Below are positions 1-9,347 of a stretch of 9,769 nucleotides of DNA, piece by piece. The notes under the pieces were generated by a model. The model did not search any database. It saw only the letters and a program-made list of their open reading frames with translations, and was not told the DNA's origin. Made by a program: the position numbers and the translations under genes. Source of the DNA: Acidimicrobiaceae bacterium (GTDB lineage Bacteria > Actinomycetota > Acidimicrobiia > Acidimicrobiales > Palsa-688); assembly GCA_003156795.1 (NCBI GenBank), contig PMHU01000243.1, forward strand, positions 17,557 through 27,325. Direction: 5' to 3'. Position 1 is the stretch's first letter, and each line of letters begins with the position of its first letter.

Positions 1-3000
1 GGTCCGGTGGTGGTGTCCAAGGGGGACCAGATCGACCCTGATGCGTTGATAGGACGCCTGGTGTCGATGGGCTACCGCCGCGAGTACCAGGTCGAGCACC
101 GTGGCGAGCTGGCGGTGCGCGGATCGATCGTCGACGTGTTCGGGTCCACCGCCGACGTGCCGGTCCGGATCGACCTCTGGGGCGACGAGGTCGACCGGCT
201 CAGCGAGTTTTCTGTGGGCGACCAGCGCTCGACGGAGGACTTGACGGCCGTTGAGCTGTTCGGCTGCAGAGAGCTGACCCCGACCGATGAGGTCCGCGAG
301 CGGGCCCGGTCTCTGGTCGGAGAAGCGCCCTGGGGCCGGGCCCAGTGGGAGCGCCTAGCCGAGGGTCTGGTGTTCGACGGCATGGAATCCTGGCTGCCGT
401 GGCTGACTTCCGAGGAGCACCTACTGGTCGATCTGCTTCCGAGGGATTCGCTGGTCGTGCTCGTCGAGCCGCGCCGCATGCGCGACCGGGCGTCGGAGAT
501 CCTCGACGAAGAGGCTTCGCTGGCTGAGACGCTGGCCGAGACGTGGGGCGCCTCTGGCGAGATCTTTCCCCGGCTCCACCTCCAATTCGACCGGCTGCTG
601 GCGCATACCGACGCGGCCGCTTGGACCGTGATGGCAGCGCCAGAGAACCCGGGGACGGCGACAGTGGCCGCAGCGGGGTGGGATCCGGTCGTTGGGGACG
701 GGGAGCGACTTCTTGCCCAGCTCCGCGCCCTGCAAGCCGACGGCTTTCGCGCCGTAGTTTGCGCCGAGGGGCGCGGTAGCGCGGCCCGCCTGGCCTCGCT
801 TTTTCACGATCACGGGATGGCGGCAACGCTGCACGAAGAGGCTCCGACCGCTGCGCAGCTCATGTCGCCCGGTCTTCGCATCCTGGTGTGTCCGCTCGAT
901 CGGGGCTTCCTGTACCCCGCCCTGAAGCTGGCGGTGCTGGCCGAAAGCGATCTGACCGGCCGCCGTCGAGCCCACCGTCGTCCGCGGACGCGCGCCCGCA
1001 ACGCGGAGACCTACTTCGACGACATCGCCGCCGGGACCTACGTCGTGCACTACCAGCACGGGGTGGGTCGCTTCGGCGGGATGGTGCGCCGGTCGATCGG
1101 AGGGGTGGAGCGGGACTATCTCCTCCTGGAATACAAGGGCGGCGACAAGCTGTACGTCCCCTCGGACCAGGTCGACCTTCTCCGCCCCTACTCCGGTGGG
1201 GAAAGCCCGGCCCTGAGCCGGCTCAACGGCAGCGAGTGGCAGCGAACGAAGTCCCGGGTGCGCGCCGCGGTGCGGGAGATCGCCCAGGAGCTGGTGGTGC
1301 TGTACCAAAAGCGCATCACCTCGCCGGGTCACGCCTTCCCGGCCGACACGCCATGGCAGACCGAGATGGAGGAATCCTTCCCGTACGCCGAGACGCCCGA
1401 CCAGGCCAAGGCCATCGATGACGTGAAGGCCGACATGGAAGCGGCGGCCCCCATGGACCGACTGGTGTGCGGCGACGTCGGCTTCGGCAAGACCGAGGTG
1501 GCCATACGGGCCGCGTTCAAGGCCGTGCAGGACGGCAAGCAAGTAGCGGTCCTGGTGCCGACCACCCTGCTGGCGTCTCAGCACTTCCAGACGTTCGGGG
1601 ACCGATTCGCCGGCTACCCGATCCGGGTCGAGATGCTGTCGCGCTTCTTGACCCCTGGCCAGGCCCGGGCCGTGAGCGACGGGGTGGCCGACGGATCGGT
1701 CGATGTCGTCATCGGCACCCACCGGCTCCTATCGAACGATGTCACCTTCAAGAACTTGGGTCTTCTGGTCGTGGACGAGGAGCAGCGCTTCGGCGTCGGT
1801 CACAAGGAGGCCATCAAGAAGCTCCGCACCGACGTCGACGTGCTCACCCTCACGGCGACGCCGATCCCGCGGACGCTCGAGATGAGCTTGACCGGCATCC
1901 GCGACCTGACTCTTCTGCACACCCCACCGGCCGACCGTCAGCCCATCCTCACCTATGTCGGCGAGTACGACGAGCGGGCCGTCGCCGAGGCGCTGCGGCG
2001 CGAGCTGCTGCGCGAGGGACAGGTGTTCTACGTCCACAACCGGGTGTCGGACATAGAGAAGGTGGCAGCCGAGCTGAGGGGTCTGGTCCCCGAGGCCCGG
2101 GTCGCCGTGGCCCACGGCCAGATGGACGAGGGAGTCCTGGAGAAGGTCGTGTTCGACTTCTGGGAAGGGCTCTACGACGTGTTGGTGTGCACCACCATCA
2201 TCGAATCGGGGATCGACATGCCGACCGTCAACACCCTGGTCGTCGACCGAGCCGACCGGCTGGGGCTGGGCCAGCTCCACCAGCTGCGGGGCCGAGTGGG
2301 GCGGGCGGGCCAGCGGGCGTACGCGTACCTCCTGTTCCCGCCCGATCGGGTTCTCTCGGAAGAGGCCTACGAGAGGCTGCGCACCATCGGGGAGCTCACC
2401 GAGCTCGGATCCGGCTTCAAGATCGCCATGAAGGACTTGGAAATCCGGGGAGCCGGCAACTTGCTCGGCGGTGACCAATCGGGCCACGTGGCTGCAGTCG
2501 GCTACGACCTGTACGTGCAAATGGTCTCCGAAGCCGTCTCCGAGCTCAAAGGGGAGGAACGTAGGGAGCCCGCCGAGATCCGGCTCGATCTTCCGCTGAC
2601 CGCCAACCTCCCATCGGACTACGTTTCCCGGGAGGACTTGAGGCTGGAGGCGTACCGGCGCTTGGCTACCGTCACCACCCACGCCGAGGTCGACGACGTC
2701 GAATCGGAGTGGCTCGATCGCTACGGGCCGTTGCCCGACCCGGCCACGGCCTTGCTTCGCATCGGCCACTTGCGTGCCGAGTGCGCCCGACTTGGGATCC
2801 GCGAAGTGGCGGTCGTCACCGGCGGGTCGACTTTGAGCGGGGGCGGCTTCACGGCCCGGTTGGCTCCGCTGGAGCTGAAGGCCAGCCAGAGGGTCCGGCT
2901 CTCCCGGATCGCTCCCAAGGCCGTCTTCAAGGAGGAAATCGGACAGCTCGTCCTGCCGCTCGCACGCGGCTCCGACCCGGCCGCGGACCTCTCCGCCTTG

Positions 3001-3042
3001 CTTGGGGAACTGGCTCCGCCGGTAGCATCGGCGTCGCCGTGA
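1..3042 (+). CDS. mfd: Transcription-repair coupling factor Mfd (5' end cut by window)
   Basis: Mfd is the ATP-dependent DNA translocase that displaces RNA polymerase stalled at lesions and recruits UvrA. The frame is open from base 1, so the true start lies upstream; 1013 residues remain against roughly 1150-1230 in family members, so the missing part is probably 130-200 residues. Counting from the first codon, residues about 15-85 are the UvrB-like module (GELAVRGSIVDVFG). About 341-398 is the CarD-like RNA polymerase interaction domain (GTYVVHYQHGVGRF, then KLYVPSDQVDLL). The helicase core follows, with Walker A GDVGFGKTE at 491-499, DEEQ box at 592-595, TATPIPRTL at 618-626 and motif VI QLRGRVGRAG at 761-770. 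The C-terminal TRCF domain spans about 860-965. All motifs are intact. The stop overlaps the next GTG by 4 bp (GTGA), suggesting an operon. Identification is very secure. Confidence 0.98.
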   Translation, partial: GPVVVSKGDQIDPDALIGRLVSMGYRREYQVEHRGELAVRGSIVDVFGSTADVPVRIDLWGDEVDRLSEFSVGDQRSTEDLTAVELFGCRELTPTDEVRERARSLVGEAPWGRAQWERLAEGLVFDGMESWLPWLTSEEHLLVDLLPRDSLVVLVEPRRMRDRASEILDEEASLAETLAETWGASGEIFPRLHLQFDRLLAHTDAAAWTVMAAPENPGTATVAAAGWDPVVGDGERLLAQLRALQADGFRAVVCAEGRGSAARLASLFHDHGMAATLHEEAPTAAQLMSPGLRILVCPLDRGFLYPALKLAVLAESDLTGRRRAHRRPRTRARNAETYFDDIAAGTYVVHYQHGVGRFGGMVRRSIGGVERDYLLLEYKGGDKLYVPSDQVDLLRPYSGGESPALSRLNGSEWQRTKSRVRAAVREIAQELVVLYQKRITSPGHAFPADTPWQTEMEESFPYAETPDQAKAIDDVKADMEAAAPMDRLVCGDVGFGKTEVAIRAAFKAVQDGKQVAVLVPTTLLASQHFQTFGDRFAGYPIRVEMLSRFLTPGQARAVSDGVADGSVDVVIGTHRLLSNDVTFKNLGLLVVDEEQRFGVGHKEAIKKLRTDVDVLTLTATPIPRTLEMSLTGIRDLTLLHTPPADRQPILTYVGEYDERAVAEALRRELLREGQVFYVHNRVSDIEKVAAELRGLVPEARVAVAHGQMDEGVLEKVVFDFWEGLYDVLVCTTIIESGIDMPTVNTLVVDRADRLGLGQLHQLRGRVGRAGQRAYAYLLFPPDRVLSEEAYERLRTIGELTELGSGFKIAMKDLEIRGAGNLLGGDQSGHVAAVGYDLYVQMVSEAVSELKGEERREPAEIRLDLPLTANLPSDYVSREDLRLEAYRRLATVTTHAEVDDVESEWLDRYGPLPDPATALLRIGHLRAECARLGIREVAVVTGGSTLSGGGFTARLAPLELKASQRVRLSRIAPKAVFKEEIGQLVLPLARGSDPAADLSALLGELAPPVASASP

Positions 3043-3962
3043 ACACTTCCCTCCGCATCCTCGTTGGAGCCGCCGTCGTGTCGGGCTTGTCCATCACCCT
3101 GACCGGCTGCAACGCGTCTCCTTACGCCGCGAGCGTCAACTCTCAAGTGATCAAGGAGACCGCGCTCAATTCCGAGTTGCGTTCGTGGGCGGGCAACGCC
3201 GACTACGTGACCGGCTACGACTCGGCCAACGCGTCGACGAGCGGCGGTTCCGGCGCGACCGTCGCGGGCAGCGGACCGGGTACTTACAACTCCAGCTGGG
3301 TGTCCGAAGTTCTCGGCAGCATCATCGAGGCTGACGTCATCCATCAGCATCTCGCCGCCATTGGAAAACTGCCGGGCCAGGCCTTTATGGATGCAGCCCG
3401 ATCGGTCAGCGAGACGAGCGGGCCCGAGTGGGTCGACTTTCCTGCCGCCTTCCGCCAAACGCTGGTGGAGCGCCTGGCCGACCGGGCGGCCGCCACCCCG
3501 ACTTCCGCAACGCTGGCGTCGTTGCAGCAGACTTACCAGCAGTACATCCAGTATTTCTTCGTCCAGGTCTGTGTGCTGCAGTCTGCGGCTACCACGCAGG
3601 CCGCGGCCCGGGGCATTACCAGCAGCGGCGCTGTCAACGGGGCCCACGTTTGCTATGACCAGACTCAGCTGGAGAACTACCCCGCCGCCTACCGCTCGGC
3701 CGTCATCGGTTTGGCCGTGGGCGGGGTGTCGCAGCCGATTCCGACCAACGTCGGATTTCAGGTGGTCAAGGTCGTGAGTCGCCAGGAACAAGGGCTCACC
3801 CCGGCCGTCGAAAGCGTCCTGTCGGCAGTCCTCAACAGCAGCGAGGGCGTGCCGGAAACATCGCTGATTCAGCTCATCAAGGCCGCCCGGGTCAAAGTGA
3901 ACCCGGCTTACGGGACCTGGTCGTCGTCCGCCGGAGTGACTCCTCCCCAGCTTTCCACGTGA
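3039..3962 (+). CDS. SurA/parvulin-like exported lipoprotein (putative peptidyl-prolyl isomerase or chaperone)
   Basis: Predicted 307-residue lipoprotein. The GTG start was chosen because it overlaps the mfd stop as GTGA and is followed at once by a lipoprotein signal: Arg7, a hydrophobic stretch at 8-20 and lipobox LTGC ending at Cys24. Upstream in-frame codons lie inside mfd. Residues 33-55 (VNSQVIKETALNSELRSWAG) resemble the SurA N-terminal chaperone motif. A Gly/Ser/Thr-rich linker lies at about 66-83. Residues about 172-248 look like a divergent parvulin domain, clearest at AVGGVSQPIPTNVGFQVVKV (227-246), the GevS-PV-T-fGyhii region of rotamases. The C-terminal VNPAYGTW recalls the V-P-YGTW ending of actinobacterial SurA-like proteins. 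Cys178 and Cys205 could pair after export. Expected location is the outer face of the membrane. Isomerase activity is unproven because the domain is divergent; a pure holdase chaperone is an alternative. No clear Shine-Dalgarno sequence precedes the start, so translation is probably coupled to mfd. Confidence 0.8.
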   Translation: MNTSLRILVGAAVVSGLSITLTGCNASPYAASVNSQVIKETALNSELRSWAGNADYVTGYDSANASTSGGSGATVAGSGPGTYNSSWVSEVLGSIIEADVIHQHLAAIGKLPGQAFMDAARSVSETSGPEWVDFPAAFRQTLVERLADRAAATPTSATLASLQQTYQQYIQYFFVQVCVLQSAATTQAAARGITSSGAVNGAHVCYDQTQLENYPAAYRSAVIGLAVGGVSQPIPTNVGFQVVKVVSRQEQGLTPAVESVLSAVLNSSEGVPETSLIQLIKAARVKVNPAYGTWSSSAGVTPPQLST

Positions 3963-5368
3963 CCGCCAGGGTCGTGGTCGTCGGCCTCGGGCCCGGCGAT
4001 GCGCGGCTCGTCAGCGTGGCGACCGTCGAAGCCATAGCCGCCAGCACGGTCCGGTTCGTGCGAACGTCCCGGCACCCGAGCGCCAGCCTGGTGTCGCCGG
4101 CGACGCCGTTCGACTACCTCTACGACGGCGCCGACTCGATCGACGACGTTTACGCCGGGGTGGTCGAAGCCCTCGTGGCGGCGGCGGTTGCCCACGGGGC
4201 GGTCTTGTACGCGGTGCCGGGATCGCCGTTCGTGGCCGAGCGCACCGTCGAGCAGTTGCGGTCGGACGATCGCGTGGAAGTCTCGGTCATCCCGGCCCTG
4301 TCCTTCCTGGATCTGGCTTGGGACCGGCTGGGAATCGACCCGGTAGAGGCCGGGGTGCGGCTGGTGGACGGGCACCGGTTCGCGGTCGAGGCGGCCGGCC
4401 GCAGCGGCCCGTTCCTGGTGGCCCAGTGCGACCACTCCTTCACCCTTTCGGCCATCAAGCTGGCGGTGGAGGACGGGCCCCGGGTCACGGTCCTGCAGCG
4501 CTTGGGATTGCCGGACGAGTCGGTCTTCGAGGTGGCCTGGGACGACCTCGACAGGGAAGTCCGCCCCGATCATCTGTCCTGCTTGTGGATCCCCTCCCTG
4601 ACCGAGCCGGTCGCGGCCGAGCTGGTTCGCTTCGACGAGCTGGTCCGCACCTTGCGGGCCCGCTGTCCGTGGGACAGCCAGCAGACCCACCGCAGCCTGA
4701 CCCGCCACCTCATCGAGGAGACGTACGAGGTCCTCGAAGCCATCGACGAGTTGGACGAACCGGACGGCTACGCCCACTTGGAGGAGGAGCTCGGGGACCT
4801 GTTGTTCCAAGTCGCTTTCCACTCCACCTTGGCAGCCGAGCAGGGGCAGTTCAAGTTGGCCGACGTGGCCCGAGGCATCCACGACAAGCTCGTCGAACGC
4901 CACCCCCACGTGTTCGGACCGCCGGGGGAGCCGGTGCCCAACTGGGAGGAGATGAAGAAGGCGGAGAAGAGCCGGTCGAGCGTCATGGAAGGCGTGCCCG
5001 GCAACCTCCCCTCGCTCTTGTACGCCTTCAAGGTGCAGAGCAAGGCGGCTTCGGTTGGGTTCGACTGGAAAGACGCGGCCGGAGCGTGGCCCAAGATCGC
5101 CGAGGAGCTCGGCGAGCTGCGGGAGGCCCTGGCCGCCGACCCAGGCGGCGGTTCCGCCGTCAACGAGGAGCTGGGCGACGTGTTGTTCTCGGTCGTCAAC
5201 GTCGCCCGCCACCTCGGCATCGACCCCGAGGCCGCCCTTCGAGACGCGGCAGCCAAGTTTCGGCACCGCTTCACGGCCATGGAAGCGCTCGGGGCCGCCC
5301 GGGGGATCCCCGTCGACGACGACCTTTGGGAGGAAGTCAAGCGGCAGGCCGCCCAACGGCAGGGGTGA
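3959..5368 (+). CDS. mazG: YabN-like fusion: tetrapyrrole-methylase-fold domain plus MazG nucleotide pyrophosphohydrolase
   Basis: A 469-residue protein of the Bacillus YabN architecture. Residues 1 to about 220 have the SAM-dependent tetrapyrrole methylase fold, with GLGPGD at 9-14, AVPGSPFVAE at 85-94 and VSVIPALSFLD at 108-118. The methylated substrate, if any, is unknown for this fusion type. Residues about 224-465 are a complete MazG with two helical modules. The first has CPWD (236-239), EETYEVLEA (253-261) and EEELGD (275-280); the second has EELGELREAL (382-391), NEELGD (402-407) and KFRHRF (433-438). These acidic motifs bind Mg2+ and hydrolyse nucleoside triphosphates to monophosphates and pyrophosphate, cleaning damaged or surplus nucleotides in the cytoplasm. 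The GTG start overlaps the previous stop as GTGA; the bases before it (CCTCCCC) are anti-Shine-Dalgarno in sense, so re-initiation is likely. The mfd-mazG proximity is also seen in mycobacteria. Confidence 0.93.
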   Translation: MTARVVVVGLGPGDARLVSVATVEAIAASTVRFVRTSRHPSASLVSPATPFDYLYDGADSIDDVYAGVVEALVAAAVAHGAVLYAVPGSPFVAERTVEQLRSDDRVEVSVIPALSFLDLAWDRLGIDPVEAGVRLVDGHRFAVEAAGRSGPFLVAQCDHSFTLSAIKLAVEDGPRVTVLQRLGLPDESVFEVAWDDLDREVRPDHLSCLWIPSLTEPVAAELVRFDELVRTLRARCPWDSQQTHRSLTRHLIEETYEVLEAIDELDEPDGYAHLEEELGDLLFQVAFHSTLAAEQGQFKLADVARGIHDKLVERHPHVFGPPGEPVPNWEEMKKAEKSRSSVMEGVPGNLPSLLYAFKVQSKAASVGFDWKDAAGAWPKIAEELGELREALAADPGGGSAVNEELGDVLFSVVNVARHLGIDPEAALRDAAAKFRHRFTAMEALGAARGIPVDDDLWEEVKRQAAQRQG

Positions 5369-5375
5369 CCCGTGT

Positions 5376-5400
5376 CCGGCCCGGGTGCCACGGGGGCCGG
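5376..5400. other. G/C-rich inverted repeat between mazG and eno
   Basis: CCGGCCC at 5376-5382 pairs perfectly with GGGCCGG at 5394-5400 across an 11-nt loop, starting 7 bp after the mazG stop. A short strong RNA hairpin is possible. There is no U-tract directly after it; the nearest run is TTTT at 5418-5421. It therefore does not look like a classical intrinsic terminator, and in DNA this G/C-rich such a stem can arise by chance. Confidence 0.3.
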
Positions 5401-5412
5401 GGCGATAGCGAG

Positions 5413-5418
5413 TACCGT
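5413..5418 (+). promoter_or_regulatory. Possible -10 element for eno
   Basis: TACCGT fits the actinobacterial TAnnnT -10 pattern and lies 56 bp before the enolase start, in the only sizeable non-coding gap inside the housekeeping cluster. No acceptable -35 is seen 17-18 bp upstream, where the sequence is a G-rich run, so this is a weak call. A start near 5425 would give a short leader containing the Shine-Dalgarno sequence and the mini-ORF. Confidence 0.2.
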
Positions 5419-5420
5419 TT

Positions 5421-5447
5421 TCACACAAATCACAGGAGTCACACCAG
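5421..5447 (+). repeat. Three tandem imperfect 9-nt repeats in the eno leader
   Basis: TCACACAAA (5421-5429), TCACAGGAG (5430-5438) and TCACACCAG (5439-5447) are back to back and share TCACA at their starts. The middle unit supplies the AGGAG ribosome-binding sequence. The stretch is A/C-rich compared with its surroundings and should be poorly structured in RNA, which suits an exposed ribosome landing site. The array is short and may be chance. Confidence 0.45.
5434..5438 (+). promoter_or_regulatory. Shine-Dalgarno sequence AGGAG upstream of eno
   Basis: AGGAG is the best ribosome-binding sequence in the mazG-eno gap. It lies 13 nt before the mini-ORF ATG at 5452 and 30 nt before the enolase TTG at 5469. 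That is somewhat long for the first and too long for direct use by the second. The spacing therefore favours initiation at the ATG, followed by coupled re-initiation at the TTG. Confidence 0.5.
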
Positions 5448-5451
5448 CACC

Positions 5452-5468
5452 ATGAGCGGCCCACGAGC

Positions 5469-5472
<4 letters not shown>
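5452..5472 (+). CDS. Possible 6-residue leader peptide (MSGPRA) overlapping the eno start
   Basis: An ATG at 5452 opens a six-codon frame ending in TGA at 5470-5472. That stop overlaps the TTG start of enolase (5469-5471) as TTGA, the same stop/start geometry that joins the other gene pairs here. An AGGAG lies 13 nt upstream. The arrangement could let ribosomes load at the ATG and re-initiate on eno. It may be chance, or it could reflect a base error in which the ATG would be the real enolase start, although enolase homology begins right at the TTG. Confidence 0.3.
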
Positions 5473-6742
<1,270 letters not shown>

Positions 6743-6746
<4 letters not shown>

Positions 6747-7054
6747 GAAGGGCCGTCCGGGGCTTGCTGATCGCAGTGGTGGTCGGTGGGATCCTGTTCC
6801 TGTTCGTCTTTCCCGGACGCACCTGGCTGGAACAGGGGAAGGCCATTTCCAAGGCCCAGCACCAAGTGCAAGTCCTTTCACAGGAGAACCAGGACCTGGC
6901 CAAGCGGTCCTCGCAGCTTCAGAGCTCGGCCTACGTGGAGCAGATCGCCCGACAGGAGTACGGCCTGATCATGCCGGGCGAGCAGGCCTACGGGATTCTT
7001 CTCCCCACAGCCACGACCACGACGGCCCCGCCGGCACAGCCCGGTCACAGCTAG
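6743..7054 (+). CDS. FtsB/DivIC-type septum formation initiator protein
   Basis: A 103-residue single-pass membrane protein. After a basic N-terminus (MRRAVR), residues 7-23 form one transmembrane helix. Residues about 29-63 are Gln-rich and heptad-like, fitting the extracytoplasmic coiled coil. YVEQIARQEYGLIMPGEQAY (64-83) is the conserved region after the coiled coil of DivIC/FtsB proteins, and a Thr/Pro-rich tail follows from about residue 89. FtsB-family proteins bridge FtsL and FtsQ in the division complex and help activate septal wall synthesis. The ATG overlaps the eno stop as ATGA, with only a weak purine-rich stretch upstream. The eno-ftsB/divIC pairing is typical of Actinomycetota, which supports the call despite the short, low-complexity sequence. 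Choosing between the names FtsB and DivIC is a matter of convention. Confidence 0.88.
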
Positions 7055-7072
7055 CACTTAGTCGCCTATCCT
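7044..7072 (+). promoter_or_regulatory. Putative leaderless promoter of the molybdenum hydroxylase genes
   Basis: TATCCT at 7067-7072 fits the TAnnnT -10 of actinobacterial sigma-70 promoters. GTCACA at 7044-7049 matches TTGACA at four of six positions with a 17-bp spacer. The -10 ends 7 nt before the GTG at 7080, so transcription would begin at or next to the start codon, as in leaderless actinobacterial mRNAs. No Shine-Dalgarno sequence lies before this GTG, which fits. The -35 half overlaps the end of the preceding gene. Confidence 0.4.
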
Positions 7073-7079
7073 CGGCCGG

Positions 7080-9343
7080 GTGAGCATCCTCGGCAATCGC
7101 GTGCTGCGCCGGGAGGATCCCAAGTTCCTCACCACCGGCGGCGTCTACGGAGACGACCTGGCGGGCGACGGGGCCTTGTGGGCCACGTACATCCGAGCGA
7201 CGATGGCCCACGCCCGAATCGTCTCCATCGACGCCAGTGAAGCGCTGACGCGGCCCGGAGTCATGGCGGCCTTTACCGCGTCGGACATCGACCTGCCGCC
7301 GGTGCCGCTCGCCATGCCGATGCTGCCCGAAGGGATGGCGCGCCCGATGCTCGCCGACGGCGTGGTCCGCTTCGTCGGCGAGCCGGTCGCGGTGATCCTG
7401 ACCGAGGCGCGCTACCAAGGCGAGGACGCGGCCGAGGCCGTGTTTGTCGAGTACGACCCGCTTCCTTCGGTGGTCGACTCCGAAGTCGCGCTCGCCGGCG
7501 GGACGCTGCTCTTCCCCGAGGTGGGCACCAACGTGGCGGTCGACTTCCGGCAGCCCTTGGACGAAGGCCACTTCGACGGCTGCGACGTCGTCGTGACCCA
7601 ACGGGTCATCAATCAAAGGGTGGCCCCCTGCCCGATGGAAGTTCGCTGCAGCCTGGCCCAGTGGGGGGAGGACGGCCGTCTCACCCAGTGGGCTTCCATC
7701 CAGCACCCCCACGGTGTGAAAGAGGCCCTGTGCGGAATTTACGGCCTGGCTGAAGACCGGGTCCGCGTGATCGCACCCGACGTCGGAGGCGGCTTCGGCG
7801 CAAAAATCGGTCTGTACCCTGAGGAGTACCTCCTCCCCTGGCTGGCTCGGAAGACCCAGCGGCCGGTCCGCTGGACCGAGACCCGCTCGGAGAGCATGGT
7901 CGCCCTCGGCCACGGGCGGGCCCAGGTCCAGACCATCACCGTGGGGGGCGGCCGTGACGGCCGCGTGCTCGCCTACCGCCTCGAGATCGTGCAGGACGGC
8001 GGCGCCTATCCGGCCATCGGCGCCATCCTCCCGTTCCTTACCTCCATGATGGCTCCCGGTACTTACGACATCGCCAAAGTCGAATGCTCGGCCGTCGGAG
8101 TCGCCACCAACACGACTCCTACCGTCGCCTACCGCGGGGCGGGCCGGCCCGAGGCCACGGCCGCGATCGAGCGGGCCATGGATCTGTTCGCGCTCGAGAT
8201 CGGGATGGACCCGGCCGAGGTCCGCCGCAAGAACCTCCTCGGCAAGGACGCCTTCCCTCACACGACCGTTACCGGCGCGACCTATGACATCGGCGACTAC
8301 GAGCGGGCCCTGGACCTGGCCTTGGAAGCGTCCAACTACCAGGAGCTCCGGGCCGAACAGGCCCGGCGCCGCCAAGGGGGCGGCCCACGTCAAATCGGTA
8401 TCGGCGTGTCGACCTACGTCGAGATCACCAACGGTGCCGGTGACACCGGTGAATTCGCGGCCGTCGAGGTCCTGCCGAGCGGGAAGGCCCGCGTCCACAC
8501 CGGCAGCTCGCCGCACGGGCAGGGCCACGTCACGGCCTGGTCCATGATCGCGTCGGATCAGCTCGGCATCCCCATCGACGACATCGAAGTGGTTGCCAAC
8601 GACACGGACCTGGTACCCAAAGGCGGTGGCACTTTCGGCTCCCGATCGCTACAGGCCGGCGGGCTGGCGGTGCACGAAGCGTCAATTTCCCTGGTGGACC
8701 AAGCCCGGATCCTTGCGGCCGACATGCTGGAAGCCAGCGTCGACGACGTGGTGCTGGACAAGGTAGGCGGCCGATTCCATGTAACCGGGACGCCGTCGGT
8801 CTGGCGATCGTGGGGGCAGATCGCAGGGGAGGCCGAAGCGAGCGGAGGCCTGAAAGTAGAGCACAGCTCCAGCCCGCCGGCTCCCACTTTTCCCTTCGGA
8901 TCGCACGTCGCGGTCGTCGAAGTCGACATCGAGACCGGACAAGTAAAGCTGCAAAGGCTGATCGCGGTCGACGACGCCGGCACCATCCTCAACCCGCTAC
9001 TGGCCGAAGGGCAACGCCACGGGGGGTTGGCTCAAGGCGCGGCCCAAGCCCTGCTCGAGGAGTTCCGCTACGACGCCGACGGCAACCCGGTCACGTCCAA
9101 TCTGGCGGACTACGCCATGATCTCGGCTACCGAGTTACCGAGCTTCGAGCTGGTGGCCATGGAGACGCCGACCCCCGTCAACGCATTGGGGGCCAAAGGC
9201 ATAGGCGAGTCGGGCACTATAGGCTCGACTCCGGCCGTTCAGAGCGCCGTGGTCGACGCCCTTTCCCATCTCGGGGTGCGACACATCGACATGCCGGCCA
9301 GTCCGCAAAACGTCTGGGCGGCTCTGAAGACACAGGGGACCGC

Positions 9344-9347
<4 letters not shown>
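7080..9347 (+). CDS. Xanthine dehydrogenase/form II CO dehydrogenase-like molybdopterin-binding large subunit
   Basis: A 755-residue large subunit of the molybdenum hydroxylase family, which carries the Mo-cytosine-dinucleotide or related cofactor and hydroxylates its substrate using water. The GTG start gives MSILGNRVLRREDPKFLTTG, the usual N-terminus of the a/b hammerhead domain (about 1-130). Cofactor-binding motifs include GGGFGAK (236-242), GQGH (480-483) and GTFGSRS (517-523). Glu710 in GAKGIGESGTI matches the catalytic glutamate. The active-site loop is AYRGAGR (350-356), the form II CoxL-like signature, rather than the AYxCSFR loop of true aerobic CO dehydrogenase (form I), so CO oxidation should not be assumed; aldehydes, purines or other heterocycles are possible substrates. 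A small [2Fe-2S] subunit overlaps downstream by ATGA. A leaderless promoter probably drives the pair separately from the genes upstream. Confidence 0.93.

Noticed and set aside
421..1722. Antisense open frame (433 codons) within mfd
   Set aside because: Shadow of mfd; no domain, and no ribosome-binding site was evident.
2709..3038. Longer N-terminus for the lipoprotein, starting inside mfd
   Set aside because: It would bury the signal peptide and lipobox about 110 residues into the protein and read through mfd coding sequence out of frame.
5376..5400. Intrinsic terminator after mazG
   Set aside because: The stem is good but no U-tract follows directly; kept only as an inverted repeat.
5418..5447. 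DnaA-box or CRP-like operator in the eno leader
   Set aside because: TTTTCACAC differs too much from TTATNCACA, and the TCACA half-sites are all direct, with no TGTGA partner for a palindromic CRP site.
8127..8147. True aerobic CO dehydrogenase (form I CoxL)
   Set aside because: The active-site loop reads AYRGAGR, not AYxCSFR, so the copper-ligand cysteine of form I is absent.
6969..8528. Long antisense open frame (519 codons) opposite the molybdenum hydroxylase large subunit
   Set aside because: Same G/C-bias effect; the + strand protein has complete family motifs throughout, and the antisense product resembles nothing I know.
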